Source of the DNA: JAKVCB01 sp963578605 | Lineage (GTDB): Bacteria > Planctomycetota > Planctomycetia > Pirellulales > Lacipirellulaceae | Length of the DNA: 8,296 bases | Direction: 5' to 3' | Assembly (NCBI GenBank): GCA_963578605.1 | Contig: CAUZEA010000174.1 | Span: 1 to 8,296, forward strand | Part shown: piece after piece, positions 1 to 5,744 of the stretch | Numbering within the stretch: position 1 is the first letter of the stretch | How the letters are laid out: each line of letters opens with the position of its first letter | Program-made: the position numbers and the translations under genes | Notes under the pieces: generated by a model | Told to the model about the DNA's origin: nothing | The model's database searches: none | The model's input: only the letters and a program-made list of their open reading frames with translations

Positions 1-238
1 CCAAGGCCTGATCTGCCACCAGCTTCTTCAGCCGTGTGTTCTCCTTCTGGAGGGCCTTCAGCTCCTTGGCCATCTCCGGAGCCATACCGCCGTACTTCTG
101 ACGCCATCGGTAGTACGTCTGCTGAGTAATCCCCAGGCGTTTACAAACCTCGGGGACCTTCTTTCCCTTGCCCAGCTCAACATCGGCCCGACGCAACATC
201 GGGATAATCTGATCAACTCCATGACGTTTCTGTGCCAG
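1..238 (-). CDS. IS3-family transposase OrfA, partial (continues beyond the left edge)
   Basis: OrfA is the small DNA-binding subunit that, with OrfB, makes the IS3 transposase. The 79 visible residues run from a KRHGVDQIIPMLRRAD start region through a helix-turn-helix (EVCKRLGITQQTYYRWRQKY) to a leucine-zipper-like stretch (KELKALQKENTRLKKLVAD), the order typical of this family. No ATG lies at the expected beginning: the frame is open up to a TGA at 281-283. A CTG at 236-238 (reading CTG-GCA-CAG-AAA-CGT, family-like MAQKRH) sits 9 nt after AAAGGA, a good ribosome site. Either CTG is used or the ATG mutated to CTG and the copy is crippled. The orfB part is outside the window. Family is seen in the sequence; the start is inference. 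Confidence 0.75.
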   Translation of the reverse strand, partial: MAQKRHGVDQIIPMLRRADVELGKGKKVPEVCKRLGITQQTYYRWRQKYGGMAPEMAKELKALQKENTRLKKLVADQAL

Positions 239-253
239 CTGAAAAAATCCTTT

Positions 254-269
254 CCGGGCTAAAGCCCGG
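254..269. repeat. Perfect short hairpin upstream of orfA
   Basis: CCGGGCT-AA-AGCCCGG is a perfect 7-bp stem with a 2-base loop, extended by the palindrome AGCCCGGGCT (263-272). It lies just upstream of the Shine-Dalgarno of orfA, so it would form in the 5' leader of the transposase mRNA. IS elements often carry such hairpins to block readthrough expression from outside promoters; that role is inference here. Confidence 0.5.
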
Positions 270-291
270 GCTGGATTCTCTCACATGCACT

Positions 292-316
292 GGTACTTTT
301 CACGGGGGTAAGGTCA
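292..316 (-). repeat. Candidate terminal inverted repeat of the IS3-like element
   Basis: Read on the minus strand this begins TGACCTTACCCCCGTGAAAA, which resembles the TG-starting ends of IS3-family elements and stands about 55 bp upstream of the putative orfA ribosome site. If correct, the insertion sequence ends at 316. The partner end is outside the window, so the call rests on position and on the TGACC start only. Confidence 0.35.
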
Positions 317-687
317 AGTTGGGAGTGCGGTTGCGGATGGGCCTGACGTGCGGATCCGCTTCGGCTGCGGTTGAATTGAAACGAGCCGTTTGAGTAAGGA
401 TTTACTTGGGTGCTCGCTGCCTACCGTTGGGCCGTTTGAATAAACTTACAGGGCAGGCCTGCTCAGGAGAGACTGGGAGTGTTTCCGGGTTAGCGGAGGC
501 TGACGCCTCTTATTCGGGATGGAACAATAATGAGGAGCTGGTCAGTTGGCCGAGTCGGGGTCTTTTATTCGCTGGCTCAATCGTTACGACAAATGCACAT
601 TGCCAGCTAAATTTGGCCCAAAAATGCGTCATTATATAAGTGAGGAAACCCTTAGCATTTAGGAAACACTACAAACTCGAGTTTTAC
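317..687. other. Gene-free stretch beyond the IS end
   Basis: No convincing coding region on either strand. It holds the palindrome GCGGATCCGC (350-359), two direct copies of GCCGTTTGArTAA (385-397 and 431-443), and a small hairpin GAGGC-TGAC-GCCTC near 494-507. The end (615-660) turns AT-rich with TATATAAG, a possible but weak promoter. A 77-codon ORF at 406-639 has no ribosome site or recognisable motif and is not called. Confidence 0.5.
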
Positions 688-733
688 AGCCCGTCAGACA
701 AACGTTAACGCATTTGTCTGGCGGGCTTTTTTT
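688..733 (+). terminator. Strong rho-independent terminator (or attenuator)
   Basis: AGCCCGTCAGACAAA (688-702) pairs with TTTGTCTGGCGGGCT (713-727) over 15 bp with a single G-U pair, followed by an unbroken T run (727-733). The loop contains the palindrome CGTTAACG. No gene recognised upstream needs it, and it stands only 34 nt before the ATG of the next small ORF, so it may lie in that ORF's leader. The arms around an 8-10 base core also resemble a tyrosine-recombinase core site, but the T tract favours a terminator. Confidence 0.8.
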
Positions 734-767
734 ATTTCTATCCACTTTCGAAAGGAAGGAATCAATC

Positions 768-854
768 ATGCCCGGTTTACTACTTCATCAGGCACCGGCC
801 TGGTCACCTCGATCCAAAGTTGAAATCACGCCAACTCCATTTAGCGGCTGCTAG
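768..854 (+). CDS. Possible 28-residue peptide with a strong ribosome site
   Basis: ATG at 768 follows AAAGGAAGGA by 6-7 nt, the best Shine-Dalgarno in the window. It opens 28 codons (MPGLLLHQAPAW... ending FSGC) before TAG. I do not recognise the product, and it has no signal peptide or clear domain. It lies between two terminators, so it could be a leader peptide, a degraded gene start, or chance. The adjacent frame (820-1062) continues with a CGSC motif, but it runs through the next terminator and the next start and is not credible as a gene. Confidence 0.3.
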   Translation: MPGLLLHQAPAWSPRSKVEITPTPFSGC

Positions 855-1010
855 ATGCGGAAGCTGTGAGAAAAGTCACCGGTACATTCTGTTCCCAAAG
901 GTACCACGGGGCACTGACGTGTGTGCTCGTCGATCACCGCACGGAAATGCGGCATTGATTGGACCAGCCTTGCGCCACGACTTCGCGCCATATCAGAACC
1001 GCTTTGAGTC
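855..1010. other. Gene-free interval between two terminators
   Basis: About 155 nt without a convincing ORF, ending at a terminator. It contains small stems: GGTAC/GTACC near 879-903 and CCGCA/TGCGG at 937-952. A short untranslated RNA ending at 1039 is possible but not shown; no known RNA family was recognised. Confidence 0.3.
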
Positions 1011-1039
1011 GCCGTCCCGGCGTTGGGGCGGCCTTTTTT
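1011..1039 (+). terminator. Rho-independent terminator or attenuator before the small-protein/exonuclease pair
   Basis: GCCGTCCC (1011-1018) pairs with GGGGCGGC (1025-1032), 8 bp with one G-U pair and a 6-base loop, followed by six T (1034-1039). It ends 19 nt before the ATG at 1059, which leaves no room for a separate promoter between it and the ribosome site GGAG (1046-1049). That makes a role in the leader of the next gene likely. Confidence 0.65.
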
Positions 1040-1058
1040 GTTTCTGGAGATGTTTTTC

Positions 1059-1250
1059 ATGAATAAGGAACCCCAAAGTTTGCAGAGTGATGACAGCGGC
1101 GAGTCCGCTCCGTCTGACAAACAGCAGGACGCACTTTCGGGCCTGGCAAAGTTGCTGGGCCGGTTAGTAGCAGGCCGTTGGATGCGGCAACAACGCGGCT
1201 CGTCAACGGGCGAGAGCAAATGCAAACAAGAAAACGATGACCAAAAATAG
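1059..1250 (+). CDS. Small hypothetical protein (63 aa) preceding the exonuclease
   Basis: The start at 1059 is chosen because GGAG (1046-1049) stands 9 nt upstream; an in-frame ATG at 1050 would overlap that site. The protein is acidic and serine-rich at residues 1-22, has an amphipathic helix ALSGLAKLLGRLVAGRWMRQQ around residues 25-45, and ends in a charged tail. There is no transmembrane segment or signal peptide. The stop lies 11 nt before the exonuclease start and the intergenic AGGAGA serves as that gene's ribosome site, so the two are almost certainly co-transcribed. I recall similar small ORFs before such exonucleases in planctomycetes, but cannot verify this here. It may be a binding partner of the exonuclease; function unknown. 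Confidence 0.6.
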   Translation: MNKEPQSLQSDDSGESAPSDKQQDALSGLAKLLGRLVAGRWMRQQRGSSTGESKCKQENDDQK

Positions 1251-1261
1251 GAGACGTTACT

Positions 1262-2026
1262 ATGTTCAAGAAGTTTCGACACCTGCGTATCAAGCGGCCA
1301 TTGGCCATCTTGGACGCAGAAACTACCGGAGTCGATCCGGCTACCGACCGGATCGTAGAGCTGGCCATCCTTCGTGCGGAGCCGGGCAAGAAATCGACAC
1401 TGTTCCACAATCGCCTCAATCCACAGCGGCCGATACCGCAGGAGGCGACTGCCATCCACGGGATCACCGACAAAGACGTGGCAAACTCACCCACGTTTGG
1501 CGACGTGGCGCGCAAGGTGCAAAGGCTGCTCGATCCGTGCAGTCTTGTAGGTTTCAACATCAAAAGGTTTGATCTGCCCTGCCTGATGGCCGAGTTTTCC
1601 CGCGCCGGTGCTTCGTTTCGGGTGAACGGCCGGGCGGTGATCGATGCGCAGGAAATCTTTTTCGACCGTGAGCCGCGCGACCTGAGCGCGGCTGTTCGGC
1701 AATACCTGGGCAAACCGCATGAGTCAGCACATTCGGCCATCGGTGACGTGCTGGCCACGGCCGCCATTCTGGATGCCCAATTGGGACGCTACCGGGACCT
1801 GCCTCGCAACGTCGACGCCCTGGACAGTCAATTCCGTAGCGTTGACCTGGCCAGACGGTTTGCCAAGGAGAATGGTCGGATTGTGTTTACCTTCGGCAAA
1901 CATCGTGGCCGGGCACTCAGGGAGGTCGCCCGTACCGACCCGGACTACCTGAAATGGATGCTGGCGCAGGACTTCCTCGACGATGTGAAAGCGCTTATTC
2001 GCCGATCTCTGAATGGGCAAAGATAG
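1262..2026 (+). CDS. DnaQ-like DEDDh 3'-5' exonuclease with ExoX-type C-terminal domain
   Basis: A 254-residue protein of the DnaQ/ribonuclease H-like exonuclease superfamily, which removes nucleotides from DNA 3' ends using two metal ions. All five catalytic positions are present: Exo I D18-A-E20-T-T-G, Exo II N99 and D104 within LVGFNIKRFDLPCL, and Exo III H157 and D162 in HSAIGD, the histidine making it DEDDh. Residues 205-250 (FTFGKHRGRALREVA, then PDYLKWML) match the short C-terminal domain found after many ExoX-like nucleases. There is no polymerase or helicase domain. The ribosome site AGGAGA overlaps the end of the upstream gene, and a terminator follows at 2074. Family assignment is firm. 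The role is inferred: DNA processing for a mobile element, mismatch/proofreading-like trimming, or defence. Confidence 0.9.
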   Translation: MFKKFRHLRIKRPLAILDAETTGVDPATDRIVELAILRAEPGKKSTLFHNRLNPQRPIPQEATAIHGITDKDVANSPTFGDVARKVQRLLDPCSLVGFNIKRFDLPCLMAEFSRAGASFRVNGRAVIDAQEIFFDREPRDLSAAVRQYLGKPHESAHSAIGDVLATAAILDAQLGRYRDLPRNVDALDSQFRSVDLARRFAKENGRIVFTFGKHRGRALREVARTDPDYLKWMLAQDFLDDVKALIRRSLNGQR

Positions 2027-2073
2027 TTCGGCAGTTGCAGTCGGATTCTCGATCCTCCAGGCGTAGAATTGAA

Positions 2074-2103
2074 GGGAGGGGCACCTTGCCCCTCCCTCTT
2101 TCA
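2074..2103 (+). terminator. Terminator-like hairpin after the exonuclease gene
   Basis: GGGAGGGGCA (2074-2083) pairs perfectly with TGCCCCTCCC (2087-2096) around the 3-base loop CCT, followed by the T-rich TCTTTC. It lies 47 nt after the exonuclease stop and 14 nt before the next ATG at 2118. The T run is weaker than in the two upstream terminators. Confidence 0.6.
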
Positions 2104-2117
2104 AACATCGTGCAAAC

Positions 2118-3335
2118 ATGAAACGAAATACCATGATAGATGTTGTTCAACGCCCGAATGGTCACTTGCAGCGGCTGCCGATTGAGATTCGCTGGGAAGC
2201 GACGCGCCGCCATCCCTATTACCTTGTGTTCTGGGAAAAAGCGAAGTGTTATTACCAAGGTGATTTGGGTGAGCCGCCCGAATCGCAATTACGACACATT
2301 GCCGCGCTGATGCTGATGAATATTGGAGTCGCTTTTGATCCAGTCGATCCCGCGACCAGCGCCGACGAACTGGTATCCGAGGAGATTGACCCAGCTTGGC
2401 TGCGAGGAAGCGTTCAGCCACTAACGTTTCGCTCAACAGTCATCATGCTGCTTGGCGGGTTGCCGCCCGCTGAGCGTGCGTTGGTGGGAAGCATCCTGCA
2501 AGTGTCCGGATCACGGGAATACGCAAAACCAGGCGATGATGAACAAAACTCGTTACAGAAGCAGCAGGCGCTTGAACAGCTGACTACTCTCATCAGCCCA
2601 GCGCTTGACTCGTTTCCGGACACTCCGCTGTATTTCATTCACATGGAATCGGCGCAGCGGACTATTGTTAAAGACGTGGAGAACCTGGTGAACTTCTGGA
2701 AAAAACGTCGCCAAATTGAGAAGCAAACCCGGTTCCACGCCGACAAGGTGCCTGTGTACTTGGACGTGTGGGACCGGCGCGAAGGTTGGACCGGCTCCAG
2801 ATGCGACCTCACACAGGAGCAGACATTATCCCGGATCGCTCAGGCGTTGAATGTGCCCATTTCCACGATCGCGAATCGGTACAAGGTGGCGTTTGAGATT
2901 ATCACCGGCCACGCGTTTTCACCCGATCTATGGAGGCGTTTAATGGCGCCAATCAAGCTCAGCAAGACCCTAGGTGACCCGGAGGCAATTCTCAATTCCC
3001 CAATAAGACGTCGTCTCGAATCAGCGACACAACATCGCCCGGTGCCCGATTCCGTGGTCAGTCCCAACACGGACGATCCTCGTTTTCCCGGAGTCGTTGC
3101 ACAGGGAGCGACGACGCCGGATCCGACGGATGAGCTTGACTGGCTGTTTGACATCGAAGATTTGACCGCAGCAGGACTCTCCGACGAAGAAATCCAGCAA
3201 CGCCTGGACCTTCCTAACGTCACAGACGTGACCTATTCTGCGCGACCGCCTGGAAGAATTTCGCGGGGCATGATCGCGCTACTCCTTGCCGGGTCTGAAC
3301 TTACAGTCTCAAACACGCCCGGTTCTCACCCCTGA
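2118..3335 (+). CDS. Unknown protein with sigma-4-like helix-turn-helix (405 aa)
   Basis: Not a named family to me. Residues 1-60 hold a compact region with YYLVFWEKAKCYY. Residues 138-205 are helical and charged. Residues 214-275 (YLDVWDRREGWTG ... LSRIAQALNVPISTIANRYK ... ITGHAFSPDLW) contain a helix-turn-helix like sigma-70 region 4 or other DNA-binding regulators. Residues 300-340 are a low-complexity linker, and LTAAGLSDEEIQQRLDLP (349-366) could be a second small helix-turn-helix. No signal peptide or membrane segment. ATG 2118 has no good ribosome site and ATG 2133 is no better, so the start is uncertain. Its position between exonuclease and excisionase suggests a regulator or DNA-binding partner of the element; I recall similar proteins near planctomycete integrases but this is memory, not proof. 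Confidence 0.75.
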   Translation: MKRNTMIDVVQRPNGHLQRLPIEIRWEATRRHPYYLVFWEKAKCYYQGDLGEPPESQLRHIAALMLMNIGVAFDPVDPATSADELVSEEIDPAWLRGSVQPLTFRSTVIMLLGGLPPAERALVGSILQVSGSREYAKPGDDEQNSLQKQQALEQLTTLISPALDSFPDTPLYFIHMESAQRTIVKDVENLVNFWKKRRQIEKQTRFHADKVPVYLDVWDRREGWTGSRCDLTQEQTLSRIAQALNVPISTIANRYKVAFEIITGHAFSPDLWRRLMAPIKLSKTLGDPEAILNSPIRRRLESATQHRPVPDSVVSPNTDDPRFPGVVAQGATTPDPTDELDWLFDIEDLTAAGLSDEEIQQRLDLPNVTDVTYSARPPGRISRGMIALLLAGSELTVSNTPGSHP

Positions 3336-3382
3336 CACACGTCAAAAAATAACGTCCTCACTATGTGGTAAACGGCAGAGAG

Positions 3383-3441
3383 TGCAGGTGCCAATCGGCC
3401 CTGTGCCGTCTGCCGACCGGCGAATGTCGGCGGTGCCTGCA
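3383..3441 (+). promoter_or_regulatory. Structured leader before the excisionase-like gene
   Basis: TGCAGG (3383-3388) pairs with CCTGCA (3436-3441), and inside it CTGCCGAC (3410-3417) pairs with GTCGGCGG (3426-3433) with one wobble. The two-tier stem ends 16 nt before ATG 3458. There is no T run, so it is not a classic terminator. If translation begins instead at GTG 3365, this stretch is coding and the structure is incidental. Confidence 0.35.
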
Positions 3442-3457
3442 ACTGTGTGGTACGCAG

Positions 3458-3775
3458 ATGGCTTCGCCCGGTTCTTCCGCTCACGAGCGTGATTACCTGT
3501 CTCCCAAAGAGTTCGGCAAGTTAAGCGGTTTGTCGATCGCTACGGTACGGCGCTACTTGAGCGCAGGAATAATTCCACACGCCCAGCCCGCCGGTTCTGG
3601 CTGTCGCATCTGCATCCCCCGATATGCCTTGGACCAATATCTGGATCAGGGCAAACCCAATCGTTCGGAGCCGCCTCCCTCGCAAACAACGGAGTCGGTC
3701 CCCATTGACCAAGACAAACCCCTGCCGGGTCCGCGCCCTCGCTGGATGCGGACTCGACAATTTGATCAGAAATGA
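3458..3775 (+). CDS. MerR-like helix-turn-helix protein, probable excisionase / recombination directionality factor
   Basis: From ATG 3458 the protein has 105 residues. Residues 12-62 (YLSPKEFGKLSGLSIATVRR, then YLSAGIIPHAQ and an IPRYALDQYL end) form the winged helix-turn-helix of excisionase-type DNA-binding proteins. The tail is proline-rich and basic (PLPGPRPRWMRTRQ). Its stop overlaps an ATG (ATGA, 3772-3775) and lies 12 nt before the preferred recombinase start, so translation of the two is probably coupled. Excisionases bend att DNA and push the recombinase toward excision. A GTG at 3365 in the same frame would add 31 residues with six cysteines (CRC, C, CRRC, C). Neither start has a convincing ribosome site. 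Function is inferred from domain and neighbour. Confidence 0.75.
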   Translation: MASPGSSAHERDYLSPKEFGKLSGLSIATVRRYLSAGIIPHAQPAGSGCRICIPRYALDQYLDQGKPNRSEPPPSQTTESVPIDQDKPLPGPRPRWMRTRQFDQK

Positions 3776-3786
3776 AAGGTGCTACC

Positions 3787-5016
3787 ATGCCCCGTAAACG
3801 TAAGAAAGAAAAGATTACCTGTCGTTACTTTACCTGGCTTGTCGGACAGCTCAGCGGTGTCTGGCAAGCCGATGGCCGATCCAACTCGGTTGACTTGGGT
3901 CGCCACTCTCTTCGTACCCGCGACTATGAAGAGGCAAAGGAACAACTCCACCGTCTCGATCTCGTGACGGCGGTAGAACGCGGACTAGCCGACCGAATTC
4001 AGTTAGAGCAAGCCAACCTGAAACACCTCCCGCTGACCGAAGGGTCTCAGTTGTATCTTGCCCATGCGGGCCGACCCGCTGTTGTCGGTGGCGTCCGGGC
4101 ATCATCTCTCAAACGCTACCGAGCTGTGTTTGCCAAGTTTCAGGAATTTGCAAAGGAAGCTGGAACTACGTCGTGGAACCAGGTCACAGATTGCACGCTG
4201 GAGGAGTATGCAACGTGGATGGAAAATCGCGAGTATTCTTATCACACACAGTATCTGGAGTTGACCACACTCAAACAGGCGGTCATGTGGTTCATCCAAA
4301 AGGATCGCTTGCCAGCGGATTGCCGCATTGTGTTGTCGCTTCCCAAACCTCAAGGAACCAGCACGTATTGCTGGAAGCGAGAGGAGGTCCAAGCCATGCT
4401 GAATTTCTGCTTACAGCAGGATGGCTTGAACTGGCTACGCCGCATTATCCTGGGGCTCGCACTCACGGGATTGCGAATTTCCGAACTGGCCAATTTGCGC
4501 TGGTCGGACATCGACCTGGATCGCGGGAAACACGGAATGATCCAGTTGGTTGACGAAACCACTCAACGCCGCCGAGGTAAGGAGACCATTCGCAGTACCA
4601 AGAGCGGCCGAAATCGCTCATTCCCGATTCACACAGAGTTGCGTAAAATGTTGTTGTCGATGCACCGCCACATTGACGGCTATGTGTTTCATGGCTCACG
4701 GGGTGGTCGCCTCAAGGCGGACACCTTGCGGCGGATTTTGATTCGCGACGTGTTGGAACCGTTGGCCGAACAGTTCCCCACTCCCAAGGATGAGGTTGGC
4801 TTTCGTGATGGCCGTTTGCACAGTTTCCGGCACTTTTTCTGTTCACTGTGCGCCAATAGCGGAGTCTCTGTGCAGGCGGTGATGCACTGGTTGGGCCACA
4901 AGGAAAGCCGGATGGTTCAACACTATTACCACCTGCACGATGAAGAGGCCCACAGGCAGATGGGCAGTTTGCGGTTGTTTGATGATCTCAGCGACGACGG
5001 TGCCGCTGAGGCGTAG
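3787..5016 (+). CDS. Tyrosine recombinase / integrase, complete
   Basis: A 409-residue phage-integrase-family recombinase that cuts and rejoins att DNA through a 3'-phosphotyrosine. ATG 3787 is chosen because AAAGG (3775-3779) stands 7 nt upstream; an earlier ATG at 3772 overlaps the previous stop. The N-terminal ~175 residues contain the core-binding SAM-like domain (about 90-170). The catalytic domain follows with every active residue: R230 in ALTGLRISELANLRW, K272 in TKSGR, H345 and R348 in HSFRH, H371 in WLGH, and the nucleophile Y380 in QHYYHL. Nothing suggests inactivation. Inverted repeats and a tRNA 3' fragment lie just downstream, fitting a tRNA-targeting integrase beside its att site. 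Confidence 0.93.
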   Translation: MPRKRKKEKITCRYFTWLVGQLSGVWQADGRSNSVDLGRHSLRTRDYEEAKEQLHRLDLVTAVERGLADRIQLEQANLKHLPLTEGSQLYLAHAGRPAVVGGVRASSLKRYRAVFAKFQEFAKEAGTTSWNQVTDCTLEEYATWMENREYSYHTQYLELTTLKQAVMWFIQKDRLPADCRIVLSLPKPQGTSTYCWKREEVQAMLNFCLQQDGLNWLRRIILGLALTGLRISELANLRWSDIDLDRGKHGMIQLVDETTQRRRGKETIRSTKSGRNRSFPIHTELRKMLLSMHRHIDGYVFHGSRGGRLKADTLRRILIRDVLEPLAEQFPTPKDEVGFRDGRLHSFRHFFCSLCANSGVSVQAVMHWLGHKESRMVQHYYHLHDEEAHRQMGSLRLFDDLSDDGAAEA

Positions 5017-5041
5017 TTTTTCTTTAACTGAGTGGTGCGTG

Positions 5042-5062
5042 CTGGGAGAATATTGTTCCCAG
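5042..5062. repeat. Inverted repeat downstream of the integrase
   Basis: CTGGGAG and TTCCCAG flank a 7-base AT-rich centre (AATATTG), giving 6 pairs plus one G-U. It lies 26 nt after the integrase stop. It could be a recombinase or accessory-protein site, or a weak terminator without a T run. Confidence 0.4.
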
Positions 5063-5104
5063 AGGCGTCCGAGGCGAACGAAAGCGAGGTTGATTGGCAC
5101 AGTT

Positions 5105-5126
5105 TTGGCAGAGTTGACTCTGCCAA
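5105..5126. repeat. Near-perfect 22-bp palindrome between integrase and att
   Basis: TTGGCAGAGT-TG-ACTCTGCCAA: two perfect 10-base arms around a 2-base centre. Perfect dyads of this size beside an integrase suggest a dimer binding site or cruciform, but no function can be read from it alone. Confidence 0.6.
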
Positions 5127-5133
5127 TGAAAAC

Positions 5134-5176
5134 GGCTCTTCGCAACACATTGTTCTACAACACGTTGCGAAGAGCC
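5134..5176. repeat. Perfect 13-bp inverted repeat with inner stem, beside the tRNA fragment
   Basis: GGCTCTTCGCAAC (5134-5146) pairs exactly with GTTGCGAAGAGCC (5164-5176). Inside, TTGT (5150-5153) pairs with ACAA (5157-5160), giving a long hairpin with a symmetric 3x3 internal loop. It ends 12 nt before the tRNA fragment. No T run follows on the plus strand. Candidate roles are a bidirectional transcription stop or an arm/accessory site of the recombination complex. Confidence 0.7.
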
Positions 5177-5180
5177 CATC

Positions 5181-5399
5181 AGCAAGAGCGGAGAGGACAG
5201 GATTCGAACAAGTGCCTAAAACCCCGACAATAACGCAATTCTCGAATCAAGCAGCGCGAAATGCAGCGCACTTTTTGACGAAACACTCTCTGCTGACCCC
5301 ATTCTTGGCGAGCTCATCACCCTCTGGCCGCAGCTGGCGGCCAGTGTGCGTGAAGCACTCCTTCAACAGGCCACCCAGTCGGTCACCAGAAGCCCCTAG
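5181..5399 (+). pseudogene. Frameshifted short coding tail spanning the tRNA fragment
   Basis: One frame reads RRGQDSNKCLKPRQ-stop through the tRNA fragment (stop at 5232-5234). The frame open from 5220 reads DNNAILESSSAKCSALF, then DPILGELITLWPQLAASVRE, and ends ...SVTRSP at TAG 5397-5399. Restoring one base at the AAAACCCC run (5218-5225) joins them into QDSNKCLKTPDNNA... . I recall planctomycete ORF tails with a similar layout, a tRNA-antisense-encoded 'GDSN' segment followed by D-x-L...WPxL-x-x-x-VR; this is memory, not a search. There is no start codon or ribosome site of its own. It may be a gene end fused at the att site, or chance. Confidence 0.4.
5189..5209 (-). other. 3' tRNA fragment, candidate att site of the integrase
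   Basis: On the minus strand it reads the T-loop with its closing pair (GTTCGAATC), the 3' half of the T stem (CTGT), the acceptor strand CCTCTCC and a discriminator G, exactly the layout of positions 53-73 of a tRNA. CCA is not encoded. Beyond G53 the 5' half of the T stem no longer matches (ACTTG where about ACAGG is needed) and no anticodon arm follows, so this is a fragment, not a gene. Tyrosine recombinases commonly use such 3' tRNA ends as attachment sites and this one is 172 nt from an integrase. The tRNA identity cannot be told from this part. Confidence 0.6.
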
Positions 5400-5744
5400 A
5401 AGGGCCACTGTGAGCGATTGATCTGGAGGTGTTGCACACCCCAATAGGGGCGTGCCAGAGACAGGGTTTTGCCCACGCCCCCCCAGGGTGCAATAAGTAC
5501 CGTAGTTGTCTGCAAAATAGTGCGCACAAAAAAAGGGGCCACACCAAAACATGGAGTGACCCAGTTGCGCAACAGGACGACTTCCCTCAGTGGGACGTTG
5601 CGCAGGCCCTGCGTGGTTGGCATGAAATTTATGCCAAAAAACGTGAACGCCGGACCAAGCGATTTCCCGATGTGGCGATCTTTTGAACTCGACCTACCCC
5701 CGGTCAAACTTCGCCCCGGCTATGTCGGGCAAGGGGTAAAGTGG
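5400..5744. other. Intergenic stretch with a nested hairpin and no supported gene
   Basis: It opens with a two-tier inverted repeat: TTGCAC/GTGCAA (5432-5437 with 5488-5493) enclosing GGGGCGTG/CACGCCCC (5447-5454 with 5474-5481). An 85-codon plus-strand ORF (5429-5686) ends in a protein-like segment, FPQWDVAQALRGWHEIYAKK (near 5590-5649), but its first half is the hairpin and it has no ribosome site. It could hold the end of a degraded gene. Nothing else recognised. Confidence 0.4.

Larger units (their letters stand above)
1059..5209 (+). mobile_element. Integrative element core (small protein, exonuclease, HTH protein, excisionase, integrase, att)
   Basis: Five same-strand genes end in an excisionase/tyrosine-recombinase pair and a 3'-tRNA fragment, the usual head of an integrated island. 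The right limit is placed at the tRNA fragment. The left limit is not visible: no second copy of the tRNA fragment was found in the window, so the element may begin before 1059 or outside the window. No conjugation, replication or capsid gene is present, so it would be a non-self-transmissible island or a remnant. Confidence 0.5.

Noticed and set aside
688..727. The long inverted repeat with a CGTTAACG centre as a recombinase core site
   Set aside because: The uninterrupted T run and G-C-rich base of the stem fit a rho-independent terminator better, and no second copy of the core was found in the window.
820..1062. An 80-codon plus-strand ORF with a CGSC motif near its start
   Set aside because: It runs through the 1011-1039 terminator and overlaps the next gene's ribosome site and start, has no ribosome site of its own, and shows only one half of a possible zinc finger.
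5189..5280. A complete minus-strand tRNA gene
   Set aside because: Only the T-loop to discriminator part matches; the T stem's 5' half is broken and no anticodon or D arm can be drawn.
5680..5713. Similarity between CGATGTGGCGATCTTTTGAA (about 5671-5690) and CGATATGCCAGCCGTTTGAA (about 7718-7737)
   Set aside because: Over 34 aligned bases only about 24 match, much of it in a 10-base TTTGAACTCG core; too weak to call a repeat or shared gene end.
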